A DNA stretch of 64,000 nt, taken from Paenibacillus baekrokdamisoli. GTDB taxonomy: Bacteria > Bacillota > Bacilli > Paenibacillales > Paenibacillaceae. The translations under genes and the position numbers were made by a program. The notes beneath the pieces are model-generated. The model made no database searches. It saw only the letters and a program-made list of their open reading frames with translations, and was not told the DNA's origin. Numbering within the stretch: position 1 is the first letter of the stretch; each line of letters begins with the position of its first letter. Shown here one piece after another: positions 18,009 to 26,798 of this stretch. The stretch covers positions 3,038,001 through 3,102,000 of the forward strand of contig NZ_AP019308.1 in assembly GCF_003945345.1 (NCBI RefSeq), written 5' to 3'.

Positions 18009-18096
18009 GTAAGTTCCTCCTTCTACTGCTCCATACCTATGATGCCTTTAATTGTACTGCAATGACGGTCATTATGGCAAAAAGCTCTTTTGAGTG

Positions 18097-18126
18097 GCAT
18101 AATTTTCTTCCTCTTGTTCCATACTA
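18097..18126 (+). promoter_or_regulatory. Sigma-G-type promoter of the germination operon
   Basis: GCATA (18097-18101) and CATACTA (18120-18126) are separated by 18 bases, which fits the forespore sigma-G consensus (GHATR, CATWHTA) as I remember it. The predicted start near 18133 lies about 10 bases before the first leader repeat. GerA-type receptor operons are normally sigma-G dependent. Confidence 0.7.
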
Positions 18127-18143
18127 ATCCAGCTAGCTTTAAA

Positions 18144-18300
18144 GCCAGTTTTCCTACGGAAAACTTAAAGTTTACGCTTTCGATGCCAGTTTTCCTGCGG
18201 AAAACTTAAAGTTTACGCTTTCGAAGCCAGTTTTCCTGCGGAAAACTTAAAGTTTACGCTTTCGATGCCAGTTTTCCTACGGAAAACTTTTAGGAGGATA
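18144..18300 (+). repeat. Four tandem 41-bp hairpin repeats in the gerKA leader
   Basis: Copies start at 18144, 18185, 18226 and 18267, exactly 41 bases apart. Each contains AGTTTTCC, a TRC loop and GGAAAACT, followed by TAAAGTTTACGCTTTCGA. The last copy instead runs from the hairpin into CTTTTAGGAGG, which is the ribosome-binding site of the next gene (ATG at 18307). Related elements lie at 40231-40340 and 29092-29180. Confidence 0.95.
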
Positions 18301-18306
18301 AGAATC

Positions 18307-19635
18307 ATGTTGAATCGAATTGACCTATTATTCGCGCAAGCTAAAGATCTCACCACGTATCGCGTTAATAATGACAACTTCATTATTGAGGTCGCTTATA
18401 TCTCAACGCTATGTGATGAAAGTAAAGTGAGCGACTATATTCTCGTTCCATTCATGAAGCATACGCAGCCATTCGATGAAATTTTGAAACAGAATCCATC
18501 CTTTAATTTACTTGAGGATCCTGCAAAATGGGGAGATACGCTTCTGCGCGGCTTCGTGCTCATTCATTTGAATGATAAGATTTACTCGCTTGATGCGGCT
18601 CGTATCATTCGTAATGTGAATCCGCAGACGACCGTAGAGACCGCTATCCTCGGCCCGCAGGTCGCGCTTAGTGAAGATTTGATCGATTCTATCAACATCA
18701 TACGTAATCGTTATCCATCGCCTGAGCTTTCCATAGAAGAACAGACACTCGGTTCCATGTCCAAAACTCGCGTCCAAATCATATTTGACAGCCGCAGAGT
18801 GGATCCTAATGTGCTGAGTGCCGTCAGAGAGAAGCTGCTCTCCATCGAAATCGATTTTCTAACAGCGACCGGTCAGCTCGAACGAGAGCTTGGAGATTAT
18901 TACAAGCTATTCCCGACTATGATGATCAGCGAGCGCCCCGATCGGATATGCTACCAAATACAGAAGGGTAAAGTCGTACTTATTATGCAAGGATCTATGT
19001 TTGCGCTTATTTTACCAGCGACCTTCTATGACTTCATGCATGCAGTTGATGATGATTACGACTCCTTTTGGATGACAAGATTCTTGATTTTTCTTCGATA
19101 CACAGGTGTTATTCTGACGATAACGCTGCCTGCTCTTTATGTATCTATTGTCTCGTATAATCCAGAGATATTCCGCGTTCAGCTCTCGTTCTCCATTGCG
19201 GGAAGCCGAGCCGCTGTGCCATACCCGTCTTTCATTGAAGTAATGATTATGCTCTTCATGATTGAATCACTTATCGAGGCGAGCGTACGTCTGCCCAAAT
19301 ATATTGGCTCAACAGCTACAACAGTTGGCGGATTGATTCTCGGACAAGCCGCTCAGCAGGCCGGATTAGTCAGCAGTATCATGATTATTGTTACGTCGGT
19401 CGTAGCAATCTCAAATTTCGTCGTACCTGTTAACAATATGTCTTCCTCGATCCGTTTCTTGAAATATCCATTAATTGCAGCTGCCATTTTCTTTGGCATT
19501 ACTGGAGTAACCATAGGCATATTCGTGTACATTGTGTATTTGGCGGACTTAAGAAGCTTTGGTAAGCCTTACTTTAGATTCTTCGGTAAAACGACTCATC
19601 ATGTCGGTGATATTGGACAGGTGAACAAGCCATGA
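18307..19635 (+). CDS. gerKA: Spore germination receptor subunit A, GerA/GerKA family
   Basis: This 442-residue protein is a GerA-family (PF03323) germinant receptor subunit A, in the inner spore membrane. The N-terminal soluble domain (about 1-240) contains DRIVNVNPQ-type strands, with ETAILGPQVALSEDL and IIRNRYPSPEL characteristic of the family. The C-terminal half has four or five membrane segments, including AGSRAAVPYPSFIEVMIMLF and GLILGQAAQQAGLV. Start at 18307 is fixed by AGGAGG eight bases upstream; earlier in-frame ATGs lie in the repeats. The stop overlaps gerKB by four bases. Confidence 0.95.
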   Translation: MLNRIDLLFAQAKDLTTYRVNNDNFIIEVAYISTLCDESKVSDYILVPFMKHTQPFDEILKQNPSFNLLEDPAKWGDTLLRGFVLIHLNDKIYSLDAARIIRNVNPQTTVETAILGPQVALSEDLIDSINIIRNRYPSPELSIEEQTLGSMSKTRVQIIFDSRRVDPNVLSAVREKLLSIEIDFLTATGQLERELGDYYKLFPTMMISERPDRICYQIQKGKVVLIMQGSMFALILPATFYDFMHAVDDDYDSFWMTRFLIFLRYTGVILTITLPALYVSIVSYNPEIFRVQLSFSIAGSRAAVPYPSFIEVMIMLFMIESLIEASVRLPKYIGSTATTVGGLILGQAAQQAGLVSSIMIIVTSVVAISNFVVPVNNMSSSIRFLKYPLIAAAIFFGITGVTIGIFVYIVYLADLRSFGKPYFRFFGKTTHHVGDIGQVNKP

Positions 19636-20741
19636 ACCGTTATTTCTATTACAACGTATTTCTCGTCAGTCTCTTAAATTTATTGATTTTCGTCCCGCAT
19701 ATTCTAGTTCTTTACCGTTATGACGGGGCCATTACATCGATGGTGCTTGCTGCTGCTGTAGGAAGTACAGTTGCTATCGTATTCACCAACATCTTGCGAA
19801 AGTTTCCTGGCCAGGGATTACCGGAAATTCTAGATCAGTTCCTGCCTAGACCCTTTACCATCGCGCTCTTGATTTTCATGGCCGTCATGTGGTTGATTGC
19901 ATCTTCCATTGCGCTTGTCTCCTATGCCGTGCTAATCAATCGATTCTTTAACCCGGACACAAGCCCGTTTGTTGTCCTCTTATTTATGGTGCTTGTATGT
20001 GTGTATACAGCTAGTCGCTCCTCTTTAACGGTCATGTTCGTAATCGAGATGGGATTAATCATTAATATGCCATTACTCGCCTTCCTGCTGATTAAAGCCG
20101 TTCGAAGTAATGCGATCGATTGGGATGCCATTCGCACCATCGCCAATTATTGGAGAGAATCGCCTAAGCTTCGTCCCTTTGCAGCTGCGACGTTTGTGTT
20201 CACGGGCTATATTAATATGGCCATCTACAATCGGCTCGCTCCAGCGAATTTTCGCCTTCGCCATCGTTGGATGATTCCGGCCTTTGGAACGCTTATTTTA
20301 CTCATTACGTTCTTTGTACCTATTGGCTTCCATGGAACGGAAACGGTCGATGACTATTTGTACCTTTGGAGTGTAACGTCTGATTCGATGCTGATGAGTT
20401 ACGGCTTCATTGAGCGGGTTATCTTCTTCTTCTTGCTGCTATATTTGAATCTAACCCTTATATACACAACCTCCGGTTGGCATCAGGCCATGGAGTTTGT
20501 TAAGAGCTGCATGCCAAAAAAACGGGATCCAAAATCTGGAAAGCATAATACGCCTTTAATAAATTGGATCGTTACAGGTGTATTCGCCATAATCACGCTG
20601 TCTTACTCCGAGCTGTTCGATGAAAAGGAGAATTTCTATATCTCGATCTACTGGCTGATCTTCCGCATGTTCATCGAGGTTGGAACAGTCATTTTCCTGT
20701 TCATCCTTATTCGGACCAAAAGGAGGAAGCCTTCCGTATGA
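19632..20741 (+). CDS. gerKB: Spore germination receptor subunit B, GerAB/GerKB family
   Basis: The 369-residue protein is a GerAB-type (PF03845) integral membrane subunit of the APC superfamily, with about ten hydrophobic segments. It belongs to the group proposed to bind or move small germinants. Start overlaps the gerKA stop (ATGA), and its own stop overlaps gerKC in the same way, so the three subunits are translationally coupled. The product begins MNRYFYYNVFLVSLLNLLIF and has a conserved Pro-containing loop after helix 1. Confidence 0.92.
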   Translation: MNRYFYYNVFLVSLLNLLIFVPHILVLYRYDGAITSMVLAAAVGSTVAIVFTNILRKFPGQGLPEILDQFLPRPFTIALLIFMAVMWLIASSIALVSYAVLINRFFNPDTSPFVVLLFMVLVCVYTASRSSLTVMFVIEMGLIINMPLLAFLLIKAVRSNAIDWDAIRTIANYWRESPKLRPFAAATFVFTGYINMAIYNRLAPANFRLRHRWMIPAFGTLILLITFFVPIGFHGTETVDDYLYLWSVTSDSMLMSYGFIERVIFFFLLLYLNLTLIYTTSGWHQAMEFVKSCMPKKRDPKSGKHNTPLINWIVTGVFAIITLSYSELFDEKENFYISIYWLIFRMFIEVGTVIFLFILIRTKRRKPSV

Positions 20742-21838
20742 CCTATAAATCACTTCGTCTAGTTGCAGTACTCATTCTTCTGGCGAATATGATAGCTGGC
20801 TGCGGCTTTAAAGATATCGACAAACGTTTCTTTGTTGTTGCGATGGGGATTGATAAGCCCAAAAACGATGGAAAAGGGTATCTTATCACGCTTCGTCTTG
20901 CCGTTACTTCACCTAAGATTGAACCGGGTGCTGCCATTACACAAATAGAAACCATTAAAGCGCCTTCCATTGCCGAAGCAGTCAGACTAATAAAATCACA
21001 TGTCGATAAAGAGCTGGATTTTGGCCATTGCAAGCTTTATTTACTTGGATATGAGTTTGCGAAGCATGACTATAATGAATTGCTAAACTGGCTAGGCAGA
21101 CGCCGCGATGTACAGAATGTAGCCCACTTGGCGATCGGTACACCAGACGCAAAATCGATTATGAAAATCAATCCAAAGACCGAGCGTTACTCTGGCAATA
21201 TGATCTTTCTCTTATTCGGCAAGGATGGAACGGAATCGTCTTATATCATCTCACAATTTCTTTTTGATTTTACACGCAGTGTGGGAGAAAAAGGACTGGA
21301 TCCAGTGCTTCCTATTATGCGCGGCGTGCCAGAAGGCTATGTCATAACAAAGCTGGGTCTATTAAACAAATCCAAACTCGTTCTGACACTAAACCCAAAT
21401 GAAACGGAACTGTTTAACCAAATTAGAAACGAGTACGCTAAATCCACCGTCACCGCGAAGATAAGGGGGAGCATTCTGGTGCTTTCAGTCGGAAATATAA
21501 AATCCAACTATAAAATCATTCAAGAAAAAGACGGCTCTCATGTCGTAAAGTTGAATCTTCGGATAAAAGGAATCTTCGAGGAAGCCCCCATGGGCGTATA
21601 TGATTGGAATTGGACTAAATTAGAGGCGAGCTTCAATAAACAGGTAGCCAAAAAAGCGGAACGCCTGCTTCTCAAGATTCAAAAAGCAGGCGTTGATCCA
21701 TTCGGCTTTGGACTTCGCTACCGAGCTACTCATAGAGGCAGTGAAAAAACATGGAAGGACTGGAAGTCTATCTATCCAGAACTGAAATTCGAGGTTGATG
21801 CTGTTGTTAAAATTGAAGGAACTGGGCTTATTCGTTAA
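20738..21838 (+). CDS. gerKC: Spore germination receptor lipoprotein subunit C, GerAC/GerKC family
   Basis: This 366-residue Ger(x)C-family lipoprotein has a signal peptide with the lipobox MIAGC at about residues 18-22. After lipidation of Cys22 it is anchored in the inner spore membrane. Family features include GIDKPKNDGKGYLITLRLAV, LDFGHCKLYLLG and the C-terminal VDPFGFGLRYRATH block with KTWKDWKSIYPEL. It is the third and last gene of the operon; fni follows on the other strand only two bases after the stop. Confidence 0.93.
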   Translation: MTYKSLRLVAVLILLANMIAGCGFKDIDKRFFVVAMGIDKPKNDGKGYLITLRLAVTSPKIEPGAAITQIETIKAPSIAEAVRLIKSHVDKELDFGHCKLYLLGYEFAKHDYNELLNWLGRRRDVQNVAHLAIGTPDAKSIMKINPKTERYSGNMIFLLFGKDGTESSYIISQFLFDFTRSVGEKGLDPVLPIMRGVPEGYVITKLGLLNKSKLVLTLNPNETELFNQIRNEYAKSTVTAKIRGSILVLSVGNIKSNYKIIQEKDGSHVVKLNLRIKGIFEEAPMGVYDWNWTKLEASFNKQVAKKAERLLLKIQKAGVDPFGFGLRYRATHRGSEKTWKDWKSIYPELKFEVDAVVKIEGTGLIR

Positions 21839-21840
21839 GG

Positions 21841-22917
21841 TTACCGCTTCACTAAGCTAGCCGTTGAACGAAGCTCAGGAAGTGAGCCTGCACCGATACC
21901 AAACATCGCTGTCCGAAGCTCAAATTCGATTTGCTCCATTTGCTTTTGAAGCTCGTTAACACCATCGTTTTTCATTGCTGCGCCGGCAAGAAGTGATCGG
22001 CCATATCCCGCTAGGTCTGCACCAAGTGCGATGGCCTTAGCCGCATCGACGCCATTCCTCAGACCACCGCTTGCAATGATATACGAATCAGGAAGTGCTG
22101 CTCTTACTTCACGTACACATTCCTCTGTTGGTATACCCCAATCAGCGAAAGCTGCGGCTGCATCTGCGCGCAAGGGATCACTGGAACGGTATTTCTCAAC
22201 CTGGCTCCAAGAGGTTCCGCCTGCTCCCGCCACATCAATAAAAGCAGCCCCCGCTTCTATTAAGGCAGTGGCTGTTTTGGCGTCGATTCCCCAGCCGACT
22301 TCTTTAATACCCACGGGTACACCTGCATAACGGCATACGTCACCGATCCGCGCAAGAAGTCCACGAAAATCCGTATCGCCCTCTGGCTGGAACACTTCCT
22401 GCATGCTGTTCAGATGCAGAACAAGCCCATCGGCCTCCGCAAGCTCCACTGCGCGACGGCATTGGTCAACACCATAGCCGTAATTCAGCTGTACCGCTCC
22501 TATATTTGCAATAATCGGAATTGTGGGGGCTTCTCTGCGGACAACAAATGTCTCTGCCAGTTTCTCATTCTCGATTGCTGCCCTCATGGAACCAAGGCCC
22601 ATGGCCCAGCCCCGTGACTCGGCTGCCTCGGCTAACCGGCGATTAATCATGGATGCTTCACCCGTCCCGCCGGTCATGGAGCTGACAAGCAGCGGTGCAT
22701 TCATTCTTTTGTCCAAAAAGGTAGTTGTCATATCCACTTCCGAATAAGCAAGCTCTGGAAGCGCACAGTGACGGAAACGATATTGATCAAATCCGGTCTC
22801 AATCCCGATGCTCTGTACCTGCTCCTGTAAGCAAATACGAATGTGTTCACCCTTACGCTTCATCGTAGTCATATACTGCTCTTCTCGCTCTTGCTCTGAT
22901 GTCCGATCGTCTGCCAT
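21841..22917 (-). CDS. fni: Type 2 isopentenyl-diphosphate delta-isomerase
   Basis: This 358-residue FMN enzyme interconverts isopentenyl and dimethylallyl diphosphate. Motifs of the type 2 (FMN, NADPH) family are APLLVSSMTGGTGEAS, IIANIGAVQL, LHLNSMQEVFQPEGD (with the Gln/Glu near the Mg site), GIKEVGWG, DVAGAGGTSW and IIASGGLRNGVDAAKAIALGA. GGAGGGG is eight bases before ATG. It is convergent with gerKC with no visible hairpin between them. Directly upstream is a decayed carotenoid-desaturase relic on the same strand. Confidence 0.95.
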   Translation of the reverse strand: MADDRTSEQEREEQYMTTMKRKGEHIRICLQEQVQSIGIETGFDQYRFRHCALPELAYSEVDMTTTFLDKRMNAPLLVSSMTGGTGEASMINRRLAEAAESRGWAMGLGSMRAAIENEKLAETFVVRREAPTIPIIANIGAVQLNYGYGVDQCRRAVELAEADGLVLHLNSMQEVFQPEGDTDFRGLLARIGDVCRYAGVPVGIKEVGWGIDAKTATALIEAGAAFIDVAGAGGTSWSQVEKYRSSDPLRADAAAAFADWGIPTEECVREVRAALPDSYIIASGGLRNGVDAAKAIALGADLAGYGRSLLAGAAMKNDGVNELQKQMEQIEFELRTAMFGIGAGSLPELRSTASLVKR

Positions 22918-23054
22918 GGGTCTAACCCCTCCAACCTATCCTATATATGAGAAAAAATTTTTTGAATTTGTTTATTTAAGGACACTCTCAAAGATCCGCT
23001 TCGCAACGAGCTGAACGGATTGGGTCACAATTGGTGTCCTAGCTCACGAGCTAA

Positions 23055-23430
23055 TTAACCGAATGCTACTACTATAGCGTATGTACCGCCCTCAACGCCA
23101 TAAACTCCCAGCTCTATTTCAACAAACATATGTGAGCATGACGAATATTGCGGGTGCAGCATAAGGTGACAATCCTAATCGGGTAAATCAACCACACTGC
23201 TATCTTCAAAAAGGTTGCGAATTGCAGGGGCCAATCGATAAATCTTAACATAATCATCGAACCTGCGTCCAGCAGTAGCCAATGCTACACGGAAGTGCCT
23301 TGGCAGCGTTATTGAGTTATTGTGCTTGATCCGCGATAAAACCAATAGCCGACCCGATCAAGGACGCAAAGGAGCTTCCGAGCGCTCCACAGCCAGAAGC
23401 AGCGTGCGAAGTGCCTATCTATTATATTTA
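23055..23430 (-). pseudogene. Decayed carotenoid (phytoene-type) desaturase relic
   Basis: One frame on the minus strand reads ITLPRHFRVALATAGRRF, then DDYVKIYRLAPAIRNLF and VVDLPD before an internal TAG (23177-23175). It continues in the same frame as MFVEIELGVYGVEGGTYAI and ends at TAA (23057-23055). These blocks match, in order, an early segment and a middle segment of CrtI/CrtN desaturases. The Gly-rich NAD/FAD-binding start is not intact; a neighbouring frame holds SGCGALGSSFASLIGSAIGF, which may be its remnant. Large parts and the C-terminal half are missing. The identification is from memory of the family. Confidence 0.55.
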
Positions 23431-23513
23431 TGACAAGCTTTTTCTTGTCATTCATATCTATCAAATGACTATTTCGATCATTTTTATGACCAAAATAATC
23501 ATTTAATTGTCAT
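23430..23513 (+). promoter_or_regulatory. Palindromic operator-like region upstream of nagB
   Basis: An inverted repeat ATGACAAG (23430-23437) / CTTGTCAT (23444-23451) is followed by further ATGAC boxes at 23465 and 23486 and a GTCAT at 23509, which overlaps the -35 element. Repeated half-sites beside a sugar-catabolism promoter suggest a repressor site. The regulator is not identified. Confidence 0.45.
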
Positions 23514-23535
23514 TACACTCAAATTCATTTACAAT
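23507..23535 (+). promoter_or_regulatory. Sigma-A promoter of nagBA
   Basis: TTGTCA (23507-23512) and TACAAT (23530-23535) are separated by exactly 17 bases, about 33 bases before the nagB ATG. Confidence 0.7.
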
Positions 23536-23568
23536 TAAGATGAAACGATCGATCAGGAGGCTTCTATT

Positions 23569-24291
23569 ATGGAAATGAAATTATTTGATACGATATCAGA
23601 GCTTGATCATTATGCTGCGCAGCTATTCGCTGCAACTTTGAATCATAAACCACACGCCACACTTGGCTTAGCTACGGGCTCGACACCGATCGGAATTTAT
23701 GAAAAAATGATAGAGATGTATCGCAAGGGTAAAGTTTCCTTCAAAGAAGCGACTACGTTCAATCTAGATGAATATGTTGGACTGCCGGAGAATCACGAGC
23801 AAGGCTATGCCCATTACATGAGGCAGCATTTATTCGCTCATATTGATCTACCAAGTGAACAAGCTCATTTGCCCAATGGCAACGCTGAGAATCTTCATGA
23901 AGAATGCGAACAATATGACAGAATGCTTACCGAACAGCCTGTTGATGTGCAATTGCTTGGACTTGGCCACAATGGTCATATCGGCTTCAATGAGCCAGAC
24001 GGCTCTCTCCAAGGAGGTACGCATATCGTAGAGCTTAAGGAAGAGACGCGTGTCGCAAATGCGCGCTTCTTTGATTCCTTAGACGAGGTTCCGAAACAGG
24101 CTATAACCATGGGAGTCGGTTCGATTCTGAAAGCGAACACGATCCTGCTCGTTGTTAAAGGGGCGGACAAAGCGGAGATCGTCAAGCAGGCCCTTACAGG
24201 TCCAATTACAACGGAATGCCCCGCATCCTTATTGCAAACTCACGCTAATGTCATTGTTCTGCTGGATAAAGAGGCTGGGAGGTTATTATAA
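23569..24291 (+). CDS. nagB: Glucosamine-6-phosphate deaminase
   Basis: NagB converts glucosamine 6-phosphate to fructose 6-phosphate and ammonia. The 240-residue protein has the family's LGLATGSTPIGIY phosphate loop, TFNLDEYVGLPENHEQGY with the catalytic Asp-Glu, LLGLGHNGHIGFNEP, and the C-terminal VVKGADKAEIVKQAL. AGGAGG is eight bases before the ATG. nagA starts three bases after the stop, and its ribosome-binding site lies within the end of nagB, so the two form one unit for aminosugar or chitin-derived N-acetylglucosamine use. Confidence 0.97.
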   Translation: MEMKLFDTISELDHYAAQLFAATLNHKPHATLGLATGSTPIGIYEKMIEMYRKGKVSFKEATTFNLDEYVGLPENHEQGYAHYMRQHLFAHIDLPSEQAHLPNGNAENLHEECEQYDRMLTEQPVDVQLLGLGHNGHIGFNEPDGSLQGGTHIVELKEETRVANARFFDSLDEVPKQAITMGVGSILKANTILLVVKGADKAEIVKQALTGPITTECPASLLQTHANVIVLLDKEAGRLL

Positions 24292-24294
24292 ATC

Positions 24295-25485
24295 ATGCAT
24301 GAGAACCCAAACAAATGGCGAATTAAGAATGTAAAAATCGTAGTGGACACAAACATCATAGAAGGTAGTCTACTCGTAGACAATGGAATCATTTCTGCTA
24401 TAATCGCGGGGAATACGGATGATGCTTCCTTAGAGAACGCCATACCGACAATAGATGGAGCCGGCGGCTGGCTGCTGCCTGGCTTTATCGATATCCATGT
24501 CCATGGCGGTTACGGAGCTGACTTTATGGAGGCTACTGAAGAGGCTTATCATACCATTACGAAGTTCCACGCTTCTAATGGAACGACCCGAATGCTGGCT
24601 ACAACGGTTACTGCTTCACCGGAAGATATCGATTCTGTTCTTCATGCAGCATCGGCTTATATGAATGCAAGCATGCCTTATGCTGCGCTGGAAGGCGTTC
24701 ATTTGGAAGGCCCCTTCATCAGCGAGCTATGGCCTGGCGCTCAGAACCCTAATTATATATCTCCGCCTAGGTTGGATTGGGTCCAAGAATGGAATAAGCA
24801 ATATCCAGGTAAGATCAAGCAGCTTACTCTCGCACCAGAGAAAGAAGGCTCTCTCGCGTTGATCCAATGGCTTGCCGAGCAAGGGATTGTAGCGGCTTGC
24901 GGACATACGGATGCTAAGTATGCAGATATTCTTGCAGCAGCGGATGCTGGGCTTACGCAAGCTGTTCATACCTATAATGCCATGCGCGGCCTGCATCATC
25001 GTGAACCAGGCACACTAGGCGCGGTCCTTACCGATGAGCGAATTTATGCAGAGCTTATTGCAGACGGACATCATGTCCATCCTGCGGCCATAAGATTGCT
25101 GCTCTCCGCCAAACCATCGGATAAAGTCATTCTCATTACGGATGCCATGGCAGCAGCAGGCTTAGGTGATGGGGAATATGAATTAGGCGGGTTGGTGGTT
25201 GATGTAGTTGCAGGTGTTGCCGCGCTTCGTGAAGGCGGTAATCTCGCAGGCAGCACATTGACAATGATCGATGCTTTCCGTTATATACTCACGAATACTT
25301 CGCTTAGCGTGCCGGAGATAAGCGTGCTAGCAAGCGCGAATCCAGCACAGCAGCTTGGCTTGAAGGAACGCACTGGAACCATTGCTGCTGGTAAGCTAGC
25401 GGATCTTGTATGGACGGATAGCAAATTCGAGACCGTCCTCTCTACATGGGTCCAAGGTCGTCAGGTGTTTGCGGCCGAGCAATAG
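24295..25485 (+). CDS. nagA: N-acetylglucosamine-6-phosphate deacetylase
   Basis: NagA removes acetate from N-acetylglucosamine 6-phosphate, feeding NagB. The 396-residue amidohydrolase-fold protein has PGFIDIHVHGGYGADF (metal-binding His pair), VHLEGPFIS (Glu ligand), CGHTDAKYADIL and the catalytic Asp in ILITDAMAAAG. The typical HLFNAM is here THTYNAMRGLHHR-like (VHTYNAMRGL). The start has GGGAGG twelve bases upstream in the nagB end. A terminator follows at 25501-25544. Confidence 0.96.
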   Translation: MHENPNKWRIKNVKIVVDTNIIEGSLLVDNGIISAIIAGNTDDASLENAIPTIDGAGGWLLPGFIDIHVHGGYGADFMEATEEAYHTITKFHASNGTTRMLATTVTASPEDIDSVLHAASAYMNASMPYAALEGVHLEGPFISELWPGAQNPNYISPPRLDWVQEWNKQYPGKIKQLTLAPEKEGSLALIQWLAEQGIVAACGHTDAKYADILAAADAGLTQAVHTYNAMRGLHHREPGTLGAVLTDERIYAELIADGHHVHPAAIRLLLSAKPSDKVILITDAMAAAGLGDGEYELGGLVVDVVAGVAALREGGNLAGSTLTMIDAFRYILTNTSLSVPEISVLASANPAQQLGLKERTGTIAAGKLADLVWTDSKFETVLSTWVQGRQVFAAEQ

Positions 25486-25500
25486 GTTCTACCTTTAAAC

Positions 25501-25544
25501 AACAAAGCCGACGGTTCGCTCTGAGCCCCGTCGGCTTTGTTGTT
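25501..25544. terminator. Bidirectional terminator after nagA
   Basis: AACAAAGCCGACGG (25501-25514) pairs with CCGTCGGCTTTGTT (25528-25541). T-rich sequence lies on the plus-strand side. Confidence 0.85.
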
Positions 25545-25607
25545 TATTTACATCATTTTAAAGCAAAAGCCCAACCACGGTAATCTTCCATGAACTAAAT
25601 GTATCGA

Positions 25608-26540
25608 TTATTTCTGCCTGACTAGCTTCGTAATTCGACCATCAATTATCCATTCCGCGACATAAACATCCCCGTGGGAATCCACACAAACGCCATGTGG
25701 CGAGCTGAATTTATCCGGTCTGTAGTATTCCTTAGGTAGGTTAGGCCATCCCTGCTGCTTATAGGCCTGTTGGTCTTCGCCCAAATGGGTAATCAAGCGA
25801 TCATCCTTATCCAATATCGTAACTCGGCTGTCCAAATCCGGCAAATAGACCTCATCGCCGAAGAAATAAAAGCTACAAGGCAAATCAAGATTATGATCAA
25901 CGAAGCGCTTGTGAACACCCTCCAGCGTGAATACCTGAATCCGGCTGTTGCGACGGTCCGCCACATAAATTTCCGGCTCTTCGCCGCGAAGATTAATGGA
26001 TATTCCGTGCGGTTCAATAACCTGTCCAGGCTCAGACCCGTGACCACCCCAGGAACGAATATAAGTGCCTTTTGCATCGTAATGATGAATATAAGATTGG
26101 CCATAGCCATCGGATACATAAATATCTCCGTTTGGCGCAACGCATAGATCTGTAGGCACGTAACGGCGCTCTGTATCATATAAATCCGGACGGTCAGGAC
26201 CGCCTATCTCGAGCAGTACCTTTCCATCTAATGTCGTCTTTACAACAAGCGCGCGATTCGTATCGGCAAAATATAAATACTCCACGCCATCAGCATCACG
26301 ATGCAAATAAAAACCATGTGCTCCACCTTCAAACTCTTCTCCCCATGAGGTAATGAATGTACCTTCTCGGTCGAATACGACAACAGCGTCTTTGCTTGTA
26401 TTATGTACGTACACACGGTCCTCTGCATCAACACATATTCCGTGGGTATATCCATAGGCAAGACCGCCAGGCAGCTTGCCCCAGCCTTCTTCAACTTCAT
26501 ACAAATGGGATGCGCTTCCAATCACTCGTTTCTCGGACAC
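25608..26540 (-). CDS. NHL-repeat beta-propeller protein (GTG start)
   Basis: This 310-residue protein is built of NHL-type repeats, for example THGICVDAEDRVYVHNTS, DLCVAPNGDIYVSDGYG, PHGISINLRG...IYVADRRNSRIQVF and SPHGVCVDSHGDVYVAEW, giving a six-bladed propeller similar to peptidylglycine alpha-amidating lyase-like proteins. The lyase assignment should not be taken literally; no partner domain is present. There is no signal peptide. The start is GTG, nine bases after AGGAGG. Its role may be sugar-derivative or lactone-related, but this is guesswork from the neighbouring nagBA and kdgK. Confidence 0.8.
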   Translation of the reverse strand: MSEKRVIGSASHLYEVEEGWGKLPGGLAYGYTHGICVDAEDRVYVHNTSKDAVVVFDREGTFITSWGEEFEGGAHGFYLHRDADGVEYLYFADTNRALVVKTTLDGKVLLEIGGPDRPDLYDTERRYVPTDLCVAPNGDIYVSDGYGQSYIHHYDAKGTYIRSWGGHGSEPGQVIEPHGISINLRGEEPEIYVADRRNSRIQVFTLEGVHKRFVDHNLDLPCSFYFFGDEVYLPDLDSRVTILDKDDRLITHLGEDQQAYKQQGWPNLPKEYYRPDKFSSPHGVCVDSHGDVYVAEWIIDGRITKLVRQK

Positions 26541-26798
26541 GACTCAATTCCTCCTAAATGTCAGTTACTTGTACAACCTAATGAAAGATGACAAGACGAT
26601 TGTTTTTCTTCGCATTTCAAGAGCAGTATATCAAATCTGAGCCATAAAACAACCTATTTCCCTATATGTATAGCTTAATTATTAAAGAAGAACCAGCTAT
26701 CGCTACTTTGATGGGTCTAATGCTTCTTCTTTAGTCACTTTGTTAGGCACAACACTTACGTTCTTTCCGGGTAGCTGATCATAGATTGAAGCTTCCAA
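26541..26798. other. Intergenic stretch with a possible coding relic
   Basis: No gene is supported. On the minus strand, 26715-26795 encodes a short frame reading IYDQLPGKNVSVVPNKV then TKEEALDPSK before TAG. It looks like the tail of a lost protein of unknown family. The rest is AT-rich with no clear promoter. Confidence 0.3.

Noticed and set aside
18144..18300. Short regular repeats resembling a CRISPR array
   Set aside because: The units are contiguous with no variable spacers, and no cas genes are near; the repeats form hairpins ending in a ribosome-binding site.
23340..23420. SGCGALGSSFASLIGSAIGF frame as a bacteriocin-like peptide
   Set aside because: There is no start codon or ribosome-binding site, a stop lies just upstream, and it fits better as the decayed nucleotide-binding start of the desaturase relic.
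26715..26795. Short frame IYDQLPGKNVSVVPNKV on the minus strand as a gene
   Set aside because: It overlaps the terminator of the regulator gene, has no usable start and no family I recognise; listed only as a possible relic.
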